Part shown: piece after piece, positions 11,760 to 23,004 of the stretch
How positions within the stretch are numbered: the first letter of the stretch is position 1
Layout: the number at the start of each line of letters is the position of its first letter
Assembly (NCBI GenBank): GCA_023634235.1
Contig: JAMKCF010000001.1
Span: 7,814,758 to 7,878,757, forward strand
Origin: Pisaster brevispinus
Taxonomy: Eukaryota > Echinodermata > Asteroidea > Forcipulatida > Asteriidae
Length of the DNA: 64,000 nt
Reading direction: 5' to 3'
Notes under the pieces: model-generated
The model's input: the letters and a program-made list of their open reading frames with translations, nothing else
Told to the model about the DNA's origin: nothing
The model's database searches: none
Position numbers and translations under genes: made by a program

Positions 11760-13050
11760 ACTTTTAACATCTAATCAATCCACCATACTGGCCAATGTCG
11801 TGACTGAATTTAGTGATGTATTTTCAAGGGACGATATGGATCTAGGGAGATTCTCCTCAATTAAACATTCAATTGACACTGGGAATGCCCGGCCAATAAA
11901 ACAGTAAATGAGAAAGCACTGCTTGAGTTTCAGGCAGAAGAGAAGAGCCATCTGGATGCCTTGTTAGCATCAGGGGTGATTAAATCTTCTTCTTCAGACT
12001 GGGCGTCTCCCCCAGTGTTAATAAGGAAAAGGTCCGCTATTGTATTGATTACAGAGCCTTAAACTACCATCAAAGACGCTTTTCCTTTGCCAAACATTGA
12101 ATAATGCTTAGATGTACTTAAAGGCACCACATTTTTTAGCACTTTAGATATGAGCAGCGGCTATTATCAAATTGATCTGGGTAAGAGTGATATGCATAAA
12201 ACAGCGTTCATCACCAAATACGGACTGTTTGAGTACCACGCATGCTGTTCTGGCTATGCAATGCCCTGGCCACATTCCAGCGCGCAATAACACTCATTGG
12301 AACGAGGTACTCGCCTATCTAGATGACATTATTATTCTTTGGAAAGGCTTTGAAGATTCGGTACAAAACCTCTTAGTGTCTTGGGAAGATTCTGAACACA
12401 TAACATCAAATTAAAATCCAAAAAATGTCACTTGCTCCAGAAAGAAGTGATTTTCCTGTGGAAACTAGTCAGCGAGAATGGAATTTCACCCAACTCTAGT
12501 AGCGTCAAAACAGTTCAAAACTGGCCGACACCAACTTCTAGCAAAGATGTGGAGAAATTCATGGGTCTGGTAAATTACCATAGAACCCATGTCAGAAATT
12601 CGTGTGGCAAAACGAGTATGAGCAAGCATTCCAGCAATTAAAACAAGCACTTACTACTAGTCCAGTACTATCGTTCCCAAAGAACAGTAACGACGAGCCT
12701 TTTATCATAGACACTGATGCCTCAGATTCTGCTATTGGAGCAGAATTGCTCCAAATCCAAGATGGAGCTGAACAAGTACTTGGCTACAGTAGTTATATTT
12801 TATCCCCAGCTCAAAGAAATAATGCACTACTCGCAGGGAGCTCCTTGCAGTAGTGCGATTTACACGCCAGTTTCGCCACTACATTCTCGGTCGTAGATTT
12901 TACGTTCGAACAGACCATAGTAGTCTCGTATGGTTGATACGCTTTAAGAACTTATCTGGTATGTTAGCTAGGTGGATGGAAACTACAAATGCAGACTCTC
13001 TCTCTCGTATTCCAAGCGACATTGCAAGCTGCAGCTACTACTATGCCGGT
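11760..13050 (+). pseudogene. pol: Gypsy A reverse transcriptase and RNase H
   Basis: RT pieces include SIKHSIDTGNARPIKQ (entry to RT, about 11857-11904), the palm block LDMSSGYYQIDL split by shifts near 12150-12180, and the catalytic YLDDII at 12316-12333. RNase H follows in 12602-12853 (FIIDTDASDSAIGA, first catalytic Asp) and 12853-13050 (YVRTDHSSLVWL; NADSLSRIP). The stop at about 12852 between the RNase H halves is followed at once by the continuing homologous frame. At least six frame breaks are visible. Confidence 0.85.
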
Positions 13051-13755
13051 TGTAACGTTGAAAATCTCCCGTGCAGCGGTTGCAAACACTGTTCACGTGT
13101 CCAAGCACAATGTCAACGGTTTGAGGATGTCAACGACACTATCCCCCTAGCCGTTCACGAAATCACAATGCAGTCGAAAACACCTCGCGGATCAATACCA
13201 ATCTCAACACAGCTAATAACTGGGGATTGTGATTACGTTTGCACTGAATGAGGGGAAAGTTCCACGTGCTCACAAGTGATGAGCAAAAGAAATGAGCTGA
13301 CCACCACAGAGGTCCTGACCCTTACAACTGGCTTGTGCTGGAAGGGGGGACGTCCTCGGTAAACCCAACAGATACACTGGAGGTCCTGACCCTACCAACC
13401 AGTTTACACTGGATGACGGAATGATCTCCACGCCCACTAATGATGAGGGGGAAACCGTAATCGTCGAAGGATTAAATACCAATAACCAGCAGGCGCTGGA
13501 TGAAGAACCATCAATAGCCAACAAATACATCACCAGCTAAGGGACTTACAGCTCAAAGACCCTGATCTCAAACACTTGCAAAAGTGGCAAGAAATGTCAA
13601 TAGCTACAGATGATGAGTTTACACCTGAACAATACTAATTTCAAATTCAGTCTGCAGCAGTAAAATACTTATGGTCAAGTACCCTCCCCCCTCCTACAGT
13701 CGTTAGATGGTGTACTTTATTACAAGTGGGTCGACGATTGTTTGAGTAGACATTA

Positions 13756-14170
13756 TTGGTTCCAGCAAGCTTAAAACTAGAAATCCTCAACCTTTGTCAC
13801 AATACCAAGATGGCTGGACACCCAGGAATCACTAGAACCCTGCAAAAAAGTGCAACAGACGTCTCTCTACATGTTAAAGCATGCAGGGAATGCAATATAC
13901 ATAAAAAACCCTCATGCTTGGCAAAGGCACCAATGACAACGTATCATGCGGGGGCACCCACCGAACGAATACATCTTGTTATTCTTGGACCATTTACTCC
14001 ATCATCATCAGGCATCAAATACATTCTAATGTTGGTCTGCCAATTTACCAAATGGTTAGATGCTTATCTGCTCCCTGATAAAACTGCACAATCTGTAGCA
14101 AAAGCCGTAATGGATAATGTGGCAAAATTCCCGCGAGTCTCAATCAAATTCGGAAGTCGAAGAGAGGTTC
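13756..14170 (+). pseudogene. Gypsy A integrase, N-terminal half
   Basis: The frame 13756-14181 has the HHCC zinc region (LCHNTKMAGHPG ... CRECNIHKK) and the start of the catalytic core. The first core Asp block, usually DILGPF after a hydrophobic pair, reads LVILGPF here, so the catalytic Asp is replaced by Val (GAT to GTT type change near 13980). The second Asp and the Glu are absent because homology stops where LTR B begins at 14177. The intervening 13051-13755 has only short broken frames of the RNase H-integrase linker. Confidence 0.8.
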
Positions 14171-14176
14171 ACCATC

Positions 14177-15275
14177 TGTAGCGAAAGTCTCCCAAACCCC
14201 GAATCCAAATGCTTCCTCGGACCTAGGAAATACTTCGAGCAATCTCAGGCCCAGGGATGTGAGCTCGTTTGGAGAAGATTTACCGCCGATTGATAACTGG
14301 TTGTCTGGGCACTCTTGGGCAGGGCAGGATAACTCACTGGGGGAGGACACACAAATAAAATGACTCTGGCACAGTTCTGTGTCAATTCTCACTTATTGCC
14401 TCCTGGGCAATCCTCTTTATTGCCTCTGTGCAATTCTCTCTTTGTTGCCTCTGGGCAATAATCTCTTGCGGAAATTCGATTTCCTTGCTCTACCCTTAAA
14501 CAAACCTTTAACAAGCCTTTAACAAACCTTGGCTTCCCGGGTGCACCCTTGCGCAAATGATCAAGTACTACCAAGCAGTTTTAGCAACCAAACGCACACG
14601 CACTAGCACGCCGATTGTTTCACAGTGCCTCTATCTGAGTTTCCCTCCAGTTGGACTACTCAACTAATAATGAACAGCAACACCAAGACAATCTCTATGA
14701 TCACCCCTGTGCCATCCAAGTTCTCTGTGAACTCAACTATTAGCCGCCACTTCGTCACAACTATCCTACAAGGTAGCTCAAATCACTGCACACAATCGCA
14801 AAGCAACAATTTACGCACTGACCGTATACATTGACACTGTCCACACTGGACGGAACACTACACTCAGCAAGTTACACAGTTTACAGGATTCGGAAGTAGG
14901 TCGGAGGCAGCAATGTGCATCCGGTCGAACAGCAAAGGCTAACCACACTCACCTGGTGTTCGATCTGAGCTGTACCACCAAAGTCTGTCTTCTTCGCTTG
15001 CGAAAATCACTCTGCCAGGCCGGGTTGGCACGCCTGGACAAGCCACGCTGCAGCACTCGGCCTGGACACACCCATGCATCATCCAACCACCAATGATTGG
15101 ACAACGCCTGCCTGTATCCATGCCAAGAGCATGCTCTCTGCAGCTGCTCGCGTGGGATTGGTCACTGAGACCTGCCACCCTACGATCTCCTCCACCTTAC
15201 TTCCAGATGGAAGGTTCAAGAACCTTACCAAATAAGGATATTAGACCTGTGTCGGTCCACCCCAATCTCGCCACA
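14177..15275 (-). repeat. 3' LTR of gypsy element B
   Basis: About 1.1 kb bounded by inverted ends: TGTAGCGA at 14177 on the plus strand and TGTGGCGA read on the minus strand from 15275. On the minus strand a poly(A) signal AATAAA (plus 14416-14421) lies near the 3' end. Around it are three near-palindromic units of the form ATTGCCTCTGGGCAAT at 14395-14411, 14419-14434 and 14445-14459. A block TCGTTTGG...TACCGCC (about 14260-14285) recurs in the insertion at 39.3 kb. No matching 5' LTR is in the window. Confidence 0.7.
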
Positions 15276-15813
15276 TAGGCCCAAGCTAAGCTTGGACTGT
15301 CCCCAGTCCAAACCTGAAACGAGATGTGTGACGGCATAAGTCTACTCTGAAACAACTTTTAAGAAAACTTACTTTAAGCTCAATAAATATTCACAAAATT
15401 TTTTACAAGTACTTTTATGCTCTTTTATACATCTTTATGCACAAAATATTTATGAAAATCTTTATGCACAAAATAGCACTTCTCCGTATAAACTTTACTT
15501 AAACCAACCTGGCAAGAAAAATAAGACCTCTTTTTCTTCTATAAACATAATTTTCTTCTTTTTTACAACAGAGAAAATTATCTGCTCTTAATAAAGCACT
15601 TGGTTTTGTTTTTTGTTTGTTTTTCTTGTTTACAAAAATCAACATGTAGTATCACTAAAATCAAATATTTACAGATTGCACATTCTCATACATTGAAAGT
15701 ATTTATTAAAGAAAGTAATTCGAAAAAATAACTTATGAAACTTTGAGAAACAATTTTATCTAAACACGCGAGAGGAACCCTTTTACACCAACTCGGTGGT
15801 CTCCTCCTCGGGG
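15276..15813 (-). other. Spacer between zinc-finger ORF and LTR of element B
   Basis: No gene is visible. The 15340-15780 part is very AT-rich with runs of T and AATAAAT-like words and may be the 3' untranslated part of the element. Near 15290-15310 a short inverted repeat (AAGCTAAGCTTGG and GGACTG...CAGTCC) sits close to the place where a polypurine tract would be expected. I could not recognise a clean polypurine tract. Confidence 0.4.
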
Positions 15814-15881
15814 TCATCTAGAGCCGGATCTTGGTCTGCTGTCTCCAGCTTCTCCTGCACCTCCTCTTGTCACTGAACCAC

Positions 15882-16520
15882 TCAGTTTTTGTAGATCCGC
15901 TCTTTTGGTGTTCGCACTCGGACGGTTACCAGTTGCCTCATCTTCCTTGGGGGTGGGGACAAACCAGACTCCTCGGCAGGGGATCCTGGGACTGCCTCCA
16001 ACGATGGCATTGAAGAAGTGGAAGAGGCTGGGGGAGAAGGGGATCGGGGGGCCATCAAGGCCAGCATTCCATGGAGCTTTCCTCTTGGGATGGCCACACG
16101 TCTGGATGCGGCTTCCTCCTCGAACTCCATCAAGGGGGATATGGGGCACGGGGAGAGAGACAACACCGCTGCCTGCTCTCCTGGAGATTCCTTGGGTGGT
16201 GCTGCTGACGCAACACTCTCTCCACGGGACCCATCCTGACCTACATGGGCCAAGCAAACCCCTGGCCCCTCCGATGCCCATACCTCTGCTTCTGGCTGAA
16301 TCCCTTGCACCTCTTCCAGGTGGCCACGATAAAACTTTTGATAGTGCTTCTCCAAAGTGGGTCGGGCTGTCGCTCTGTAACGACATCTCTGGCAGAACAG
16401 AAACTCGACTGGGCCATGTGCCGTCTTGATGTGACCCCACAATGCGTCACTCTTCTCAAATTCCTCTTGACACTCTCGGCATGTGTAAGCCCTCTTCCTC
16501 TTCACTTTCCTGTCAGCCAT
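15882..16520 (-). CDS. Accessory C2H2 zinc-finger ORF of gypsy B
   Basis: An intact 212-codon ORF starts at 16520 with a Lys/Arg-rich head. It has two C2H2 fingers: YTCRECQEEFEKSDALWGHI with a further His (CX2CX12HX4H), and CQRC...LEKHYQKFYRGH (CX2C, His, His). The remaining about 130 residues are acidic and Pro/Ser-rich with a basic end (PPPRKMRQ). It lies about 170 bp downstream of the integrase frame and upstream of the 3' LTR, where some animal gypsy elements carry an extra ORF. A nucleic-acid-binding role is inferred from the fingers. It is the best preserved ORF of this element; it could also be a captured host exon. Confidence 0.7.
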   Translation of the reverse strand: MADRKVKRKRAYTCRECQEEFEKSDALWGHIKTAHGPVEFLFCQRCRYRATARPTLEKHYQKFYRGHLEEVQGIQPEAEVWASEGPGVCLAHVGQDGSRGESVASAAPPKESPGEQAAVLSLSPCPISPLMEFEEEAASRRVAIPRGKLHGMLALMAPRSPSPPASSTSSMPSLEAVPGSPAEESGLSPPPRKMRQLVTVRVRTPKERIYKN

Positions 16521-16689
16521 CTCTCTTGTCTGTGGGTCAACAAAACAACAAAACTAAATGTTATTCTGACCCCTCTATTTACACTGCTACTGATATCTCA
16601 GTGGTAAATTATGTACCCTCCTTGGGTATTTGCGAGCTGACCTCTCTCGCTCATCACATACCTCGGGGTCAGCCTCACTCTGGTCATTC

Positions 16690-18545
16690 TCAATCCCAAC
16701 ATCTGACTATTTTCGGTCGTTCCTCAACCAACTCTTCCACTACATCATCACTCTGTCGGTCTCCTCTTTCCTCAGCTAGAGGACTTCCCTTAGTCTCCTC
16801 TCCCTGGGAAGTTTGTTCTACACCTTCCCTTGGAGGGTCAGTCCAGGGTACTAACTTCTCTCCCTGGTACGGTTTGAGTCTATTGGTATGTACCACTTTC
16901 AACTTTCCATTCTGCCGCAACTGTATGCGGAAAGTTACATCCGACAACTTCTTCACAAGGAGCAAAGGCCCCTCCCATCTTAGCTGGAGCTTGGGGGACA
17001 ATTGTCTCCTTCTAGCTGGGTTATACAACCAAGCAAACTCTCCCTCGTTGAGACCCTTCTTGTTGGCTCTCCTGTCGTAATTCCTCTTTTGACTGCGGGC
17101 GCTCTTCCCGAGGCATTCTCTAGCCCTCTGATGGGCAGTCTGCATACTACTTCGCAGCTCTTCTGCGAAGTCTGTGTTAGTCTCAACCTCAGTCTCTGGG
17201 CAACCTGTTGCCAAGTCCACCGGTATACTAACTTCTCTCCCCAACATCATCATGTTGGGCGACTCCCCTGTGAAGTCCTGTGGGGTGCATCTGTATGCAA
17301 AGGTTGCATAAGGGAGGAACTTGTCCCAATCCTTCTGCTTCCCATGCGGACTAATGAGAGCTGCCACCATGTTCACTAGTGTCTTGTTAAATCGCTCTAC
17401 CATTCCGCCACTCTTCGGATTATAGGCGGTTGTTCTCGCCTTTGTTACACCTAGTATCTGGCACATCTCTTTGAACACCTCTGACTCAAAATTGGTGCCT
17501 TGGTCAGAGTGCAGCTCTTGTGGCACTCCCTACCGACACATACTCTTGCACCAACTTGCGTTCTACTGTACTGGCCGTCGCATCTGGCAACGGAAACGCT
17601 TCCATCCATTTTGTACAGTAATCTCCTATCACTAGGATCCACTGGTTCCTATTCTCTGCCTTGGGCAGTGGCCCAAGCAAATCTATTCCCACTCTCTCCA
17701 TGGGAACTCCTACCCGATACTGTTGCAAGGGAGCTATCCCTTTCTTTGCAGGGGACTTTCTTCTAGCACACCTGTCAAAAACTCCTTACGAAAGAGCGTA
17801 CATCTCCGGACATACCCGGTCAGAAGTATCGGAACTTCATCTTCGCCAAGGTTTTAGTCATGCCCAAGTGACCGCTAAGCTGTCCACCATGCACTTCTTC
17901 CAGTATCCCTTTCCTTAAACTCCTAGGCACCACTAGTACCCATCTCACTACCTTGCCATCGTCTGACTCCCATCTCTTATAAACCAGTTCATCTCTCACA
18001 CATAACTGGTCCCAAAAAGACCAATATGTCTTATGAGCAGCCGTCAAGTGGGAAATCTCTTTCCACTTTGGACGGTCCTTGCCCTCCTCTTTGGCGCTTA
18101 AAACCCAACTTTTGGTCTCATCCTCCACTTGGGCTTTTCTGAGAGCCTCCACTGGGATGATTGGTAAGGCCGCTATGCCCCTAACCAACAGCTTCCCCTC
18201 TGGTTTATCTTCCATCTCTGACATCTTCTCAGACGTCGCCTCTAACTTTCTTCTTTCTACCACTTCTTCCCAGCCACACTGCCTACAGGGTCTTCTTGAC
18301 AACCCATCAGCATTGCCGTGCTTCTTCCCAGCTCTGTGCTGGATCTCTATGTCGTACTCGGAAATTACTTCGAGCCAACAAATCAATTGCCCTTCCGGGT
18401 TCTTAAAATTAAGAATGAAGGCGCTGTGGTCAGTTGTGACTGTTACCTTCCTGCCATAGATGAACTGTTTGAAATACTTCAAGTACACCATATGAAAAAT
18501 TTGCGTGCATTTGCTCAATGACGACCGCAACGTAGCCCTCAGCAC
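16690..18545 (-). pseudogene. pol: Gypsy B pol: RNase H C-terminus and integrase
   Basis: 17820-18545 (minus) carries RNase H blocks VTTDHSAFI and NADGLSRRP followed by the integrase zinc region. 17504-17766 reads RCARRKSPAKKG then GIDLLGPLP (first catalytic Asp). 16690-17526 reads HSDQGTNFES (second Asp) and GGMVERFNKTL (Glu), so the D-D-E triad is complete. It ends with a GPY/F-like tail (WEGPLLLVKKLSD, VVHTNRLKPY). Breaks are seen near 17820 and 17515, the latter removing a few residues before the HSDQG block. Integrase inserts element cDNA. This copy is inactive. Confidence 0.9.
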
Positions 18546-19940
18546 GTGAAACAGAAGGCCGTCTGAAGCAAAATCGGCAAACTTTCATTCATAAATAAAA
18601 AGTGTCAGTGTATTTTACCATATCGCCCGGCATTTGAAAGCTCTATTTTCACTCTCGAGAATAGTGTGTAAAACTTAATTTAACACGGTCGGGAACATGG
18701 GGCCTTTTTAAATTTAAAACCGAGAGAAAATTGCTAAAACGAGCATTCCCTATGGAGGTCCACATGAATTTGTCCACATTGTCAGTGGGTTCACTCAGTA
18801 AACTGAACGGCAAAATAGTTGCCGACACGGTACAGACCCATATCGCACGGCAGAATAAACTATGGGAAATTCTCCCTCAATCTATATAAAACAATTTTTG
18901 ATTGGCCTAGAGGAAAGGGTGGCTTTTTTGGGTCCAATTACAAAGAGTTTTTCTTCTTTGTTTGGTGACCCCGGTAATGTATGCAAAGTCCACTACAGTC
19001 TGGTTCTGCAGTTCTCGCGCGGTACGCTTGTGAATAGGCTTATTGAAGCAGGAACCAGATCTACACGTTGTTTCCTGTCAGAGTCTTAAGACGCGAGCTT
19101 GGATCCTGGATCGTTTCTTCGATTTTTCACCGATTTATACGCCGACTTGTTTATTATCTAAATACAATTTTTTGAGTAGAATATATATATTTCTTTCTGA
19201 TACAATTACTTTGGCTTAAAACTTCTCATTTGAGAAGATATTGCCTAAAGTTCTGTCAAAGTTGGAGGCTGTTCGGTGATCGGATCACAACATACTTTCA
19301 ATAGAAAGAATCCTGATTGCTGTAGACGGATAAAGGTGAGGCAATAAATGTTATGTTGTTGTTGCCGTTGTCGTTGTTGTTTTTTAATTAAACTGATTGC
19401 AAATACTTGTAGTATACGAAGGGTCTTTGGTTTATTATTCTCAATAGTAGTGGACAAACAATTTCCATTTACAAAAATGTGCACTTTAGGGGGTTAAATT
19501 AAGTTAATTAGGAATTCAGATCACCATGAGCAAAAATTAATGACTGTTATTGTTGAACCATGGAGGTAGCCATGGTTAAACTGAATTCCTCTTTATTAAG
19601 TTTTAAACGGGAACAACAAGGCCAATAATGATGATAAAATACGTTGAAGGAAAAATTATTTACGTTGTGCTCTATTAATATTTGTTATGTTTTATTATAA
19701 CTTTCACAAGACTTGCTCATCTTTTATGTTTCATCTATCTTATTTTATATTTCCTGTAGGGTATTTATTTATTTTATTTTTAAACATTTGTTTGTAATGT
19801 AGGTGACCTTTGATGGATATTGGTGCCTGTGATGGAGACATCCTTGAGAAGGAGTACTAGACCAAAGAACCAACATAAGTAACAGCTGCTCAACAGCGGA
19901 CCATCAATACCAACAGAGAGAGAAAGCAAGAAGACCTGGT
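18546..19940. other. Noncoding stretch before the transposase-like gene
   Basis: No convincing gene. A TATA-like word CTATATAAAAC lies at about 18882-18892, which could be a promoter, but nothing confirms a start site. A GTT/GTC microsatellite spans about 19351-19382. A hairpin-prone block at 19555-19576 has 8-nt arms AACCATGG / CCATGGTT, and it is nested inside a second inverted pair AGGAATTCAG (about 19509) / CTGAATTCCT (about 19581). Confidence 0.4.
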
Positions 19941-19941
19941 C

Positions 19942-22910
19942 TACTAATAAACTTTACTCCTTAGAAATTGTCGATTCAAAGCTTGTTGGAGAACAGCTTT
20001 TAGTGAGAGTACACTACACCGATAAAGAGTGGGACTCCGCAGCTTATGACGAGTGGCGAAATGCTGAAGATGTTATAGACATACCGGAGTGTTTTGTAAT
20101 TTGTTCACCCGAGTTAAAGGATCTGTTCTTCACCCAACTTAAAACTTCAATTAAAGAACATCTTCATGGTCAGCGAAAGGTAGACACTGTTGTTCATATT
20201 CAGGTGCCGATTCCAAGGAACTTGTTTGAGGAACTCGGTAAAAAGGGTAAAAACTCCCATATTGCTTTATCTTCGCCTGAAGATTTCAACCAATTGCTAG
20301 GTGAAGGCTGGTCGTGGAGAATTTTTAATTAGCAGGGAGATTTTGCGTTCGTAACGAGTGGCACTGTTACCTACTGGATGACAGAGAGGAGACCTTGCAA
20401 GGAGTTTTTACCCAACGGATCTCTTAAAGTCATCCACAGGGGTTTCCAATTTAATTTAAAATTTGCTCGGGGAATTGGCAATAAGTTTGATTTTGGAGAT
20501 TTTTTGAAGGTGTAATTATGATTTATTTTTAATTTTAATCAAAATGTATCAAGTGTGTCTGTTCTGAGATACGAAATGTTTGTAATTTTTCTAATTCATG
20601 TAACCTTGTTGTAGATTATAGCAGCGGGTAATTTCCACGTTCTGAACAGTTGAAAGGTTAGACATTTACTGTACAAATTGTGTATTGATATTTCACTCCC
20701 CATTACTTTCCATTTATTTTGTGGCCAACATGGCTTCTGTTGGTTCACTGATTATTTTTGTTTTGGCCTTCTTGTGCCTTGTCCAGCCACTACATGCTGC
20801 TCCTGATCAGTATACTACGCATACCGTTGAAATTGAAGTTTCAGAGATTTTTCTTTTCAATTTGGTGAAGGAAATTGGTGGGCATTTGTCTTCAGAAAAT
20901 GTACAATCTGTTTTAACAAGGATCATCTCTAGACACAACCTGCATTCAGACAATTTTATCTTGACTTGTGTTAAATCTTTACGAAGTAAACTAGCTAGGC
21001 TATGGCTTACATGGAAAAACAAAACAGGGTCAAATGGACGGAAACGACTGTTAAACCAACTTGAAAAATCAACCTACACCTTGACACTTAAACACAAAAC
21101 AGGCAGTCCTACAAAACGTAAATTAGAACAAGAAGTGGAAGTAGAGAAGGTTAAAAGAAGAAAGGTAGAGGATGGTTTGAAGAAAATTGGAACAGAATTG
21201 AGCAAGTGTAAGGAGGGAAAAAAAAGCCGAAAGAAAAGTTGAAAGGTTGTCCAATCCAAAAAAACGTAAGCAAGGAGAAAGGGGTCGAAGCAAAGGAAAA
21301 CTTGTTTACAGTGAATGTCAAAAACGACGCCATAAAAGTAAGCAGGTTAACTTGATCAAAGATATTTTTGGAAATAGCAGAAGTTTTTGGGGTTGTTAGT
21401 GTTGATTTTAAGGATGATGAGGGACAGATTGTCAAGGTAGTACTTAATGAAGATGATTGCCCAGTTGAGACTAGAAAAAATATGGTAACTGAAGATGCCA
21501 TTGATGAGATGATTTTTATTATGGATTCCTTTTATGTAACCGACGGTGGCTACCATGAAATTTCTCAGCGCAATCACTCTCTTCCAAGAACTTGTAAAAT
21601 AATAAAACGACGACATGATTTAAACAACATCTTTGAAATAGAAACATTGAGTGGAGAGTATGATGGTGTTTTCAAGTCTTTAAGAATTGACTTGACTCAA
21701 ACATTATCCGCTAATCCTGCTTTCATTTCAAATGATAAAAGTTCAGATAAAACTAAGTGGTGATGGGACAAGGGCCGGAACCAAAAAGCATATTGTTACT
21801 GTGAGTTACACCGTAATAGTTGATAAGAATTGTACATCAGAACGTGGAAATTACCTGCTTGCTATAGTACAGTGTCCAGAGACAGGAGAATGCATTTATA
21901 AAGCTCTTAAAACCTTGATTGATGAATTTAATGCCTTGGATTTTGTTGAAGTTGATGGAAAATCCATTGTTATTGAGAAGTTCATTGGCGGGATTTAAAA
22001 TTCCTCAATCAAGTTACTGGCATTGGCGGCTTTGCATCAACATTATCATGTCTCTGGTGTAAATGTTCCAAAATAGACAGATCAGATATGACAAAAGCAT
22101 GGTCAATGACCAATGTTAATCAAGGTGCTCGAACAATCAAGGAGATAACTGAATGTGCTATCAAGCCCAAAAATAGCAAAACAAAGTTTAATTGTAAATC
22201 GGCCCCTATCTTTTATTCTGTCCCCATTTCCAGGATTATCCCAGACACCCTGCAGCTGTTTTTAAGAATAATGAATCAGTTAGTGTACCAGCTTACATTC
22301 TATCTTCAGCATTGTGATAACTGTGTTCGCCTCAACCCAAATCTAAACCTTGATAATTGTAATAATCTTATGCGTTTCCAGAATTTTATTAAAACACTGG
22401 GAATAAATGACTGGAAATTCATAGTTAAGGACACCAAGATTGAGGCAAGATCTTTCACTGGTCCCGAACATAGAAGAATTCTAAACAACATTAATCTGGA
22501 CACAATTATACCAAGTCACCCTAAGCTCACAAATATTAAATCTCTGTGGAGTAGTTTTAAACAATAAGTGGACCAGCTAAACAAGAGTTTAAGTCTTGAG
22601 GACGTACACCACTTTCAGTCTTCTGCAAAGTCTTGGGTTGATTTATACCACATGGTTTATTTGGCAAAAGACATCACACCATATATGCACGTACTTGCTT
22701 ACCATGTCCCTGAAGTTATGGAATTGTATGGAAATCCCACATATTTTTGCCAACAGGGACTTGAAAAATTAAACCACTCAGTGACAAAATGGTATTTTCG
22801 GTCTACTAACTTTGGTAAAGATGCGCTCAAACAAATAATGTGTTAAGTGCAGTACTTGTGGAAAGCAAGATGGCCATAACAAAACCACTTGCCCAGACCA
22901 GATTTGATTC
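19942..22910 (+). pseudogene. DDE-transposase-like gene with N-terminal chromo-barrel-like part and C-terminal CCHC
   Basis: Reading across frames: 19942-20517 has a chromo-barrel/tudor-knot-like start (LLVRVHYTDKEWDSAAYDEW) and continues through one in-frame TAG at 20330-20332. 20685-21242 is Lys-rich. 21368-21998 contains LSGDGTRAGTKKH. After a shift near 21998, GGDLKFLNQVTGIGG is followed by a CX2C pair (CLWCKC). 22088-22846 ends with HVLAYHVPEVMEL and QQGLEKLNHSVTKWYF. A zinc knuckle CSTCGKQDGHNKTTC (CX2CX4HX4C) follows at about 22852-22896. The DGT, GGD and GLEK.N blocks fit a D-D-E RNase H fold, as in cut-and-paste transposases. I recall such proteins from cnidarian and deuterostome genomes but cannot name the superfamily. 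Confidence 0.6.
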
Positions 22911-23004
22911 AATATTGTCACTTTCCTCCATTTATGAAGACAAAACTCATGATAATCTCTTAGTTCAATGAAAATTGATATGACTAAAATAAGTCAATCA
23001 ATTT

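Larger units (their letters stand above)
7875..14176 (+). mobile_element. Ty3/gypsy LTR retrotransposon A, decayed, no LTRs seen
   Basis: Plus-strand order is gag (to about 8979), protease (about 10980-11220), RT (about 11800-12600), RNase H (12600-13030) and integrase (13756-14170), the gypsy order. The left end abuts the LINE tail and the right end abuts the LTR of element B at 14177, so both ends are cut off. A non-homologous insert of about 1.6 kb lies between gag and protease. Dozens of stops and shifts make the copy inactive. Confidence 0.85.
14177..18545 (-). mobile_element. Ty3/gypsy LTR retrotransposon B, 5'-truncated
   Basis: Reading on the minus strand: RNase H, integrase, a pol tail, an extra zinc-finger ORF, a spacer and a 3' LTR. 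Homology starts inside RNase H at about 18545, so gag, protease, RT and the 5' LTR are missing. The element sits against the broken integrase of element A, so it probably inserted into or recombined with A. Coding parts are far better preserved than those of A, which implies a younger copy. Confidence 0.85.

Noticed and set aside
16245..18459. Several plus-strand ORFs of 120-212 codons opposite gypsy B pol and zinc-finger ORF
   Set aside because: They are antisense shadows of clear minus-strand integrase, RNase H and zinc-finger frames and show no domains.
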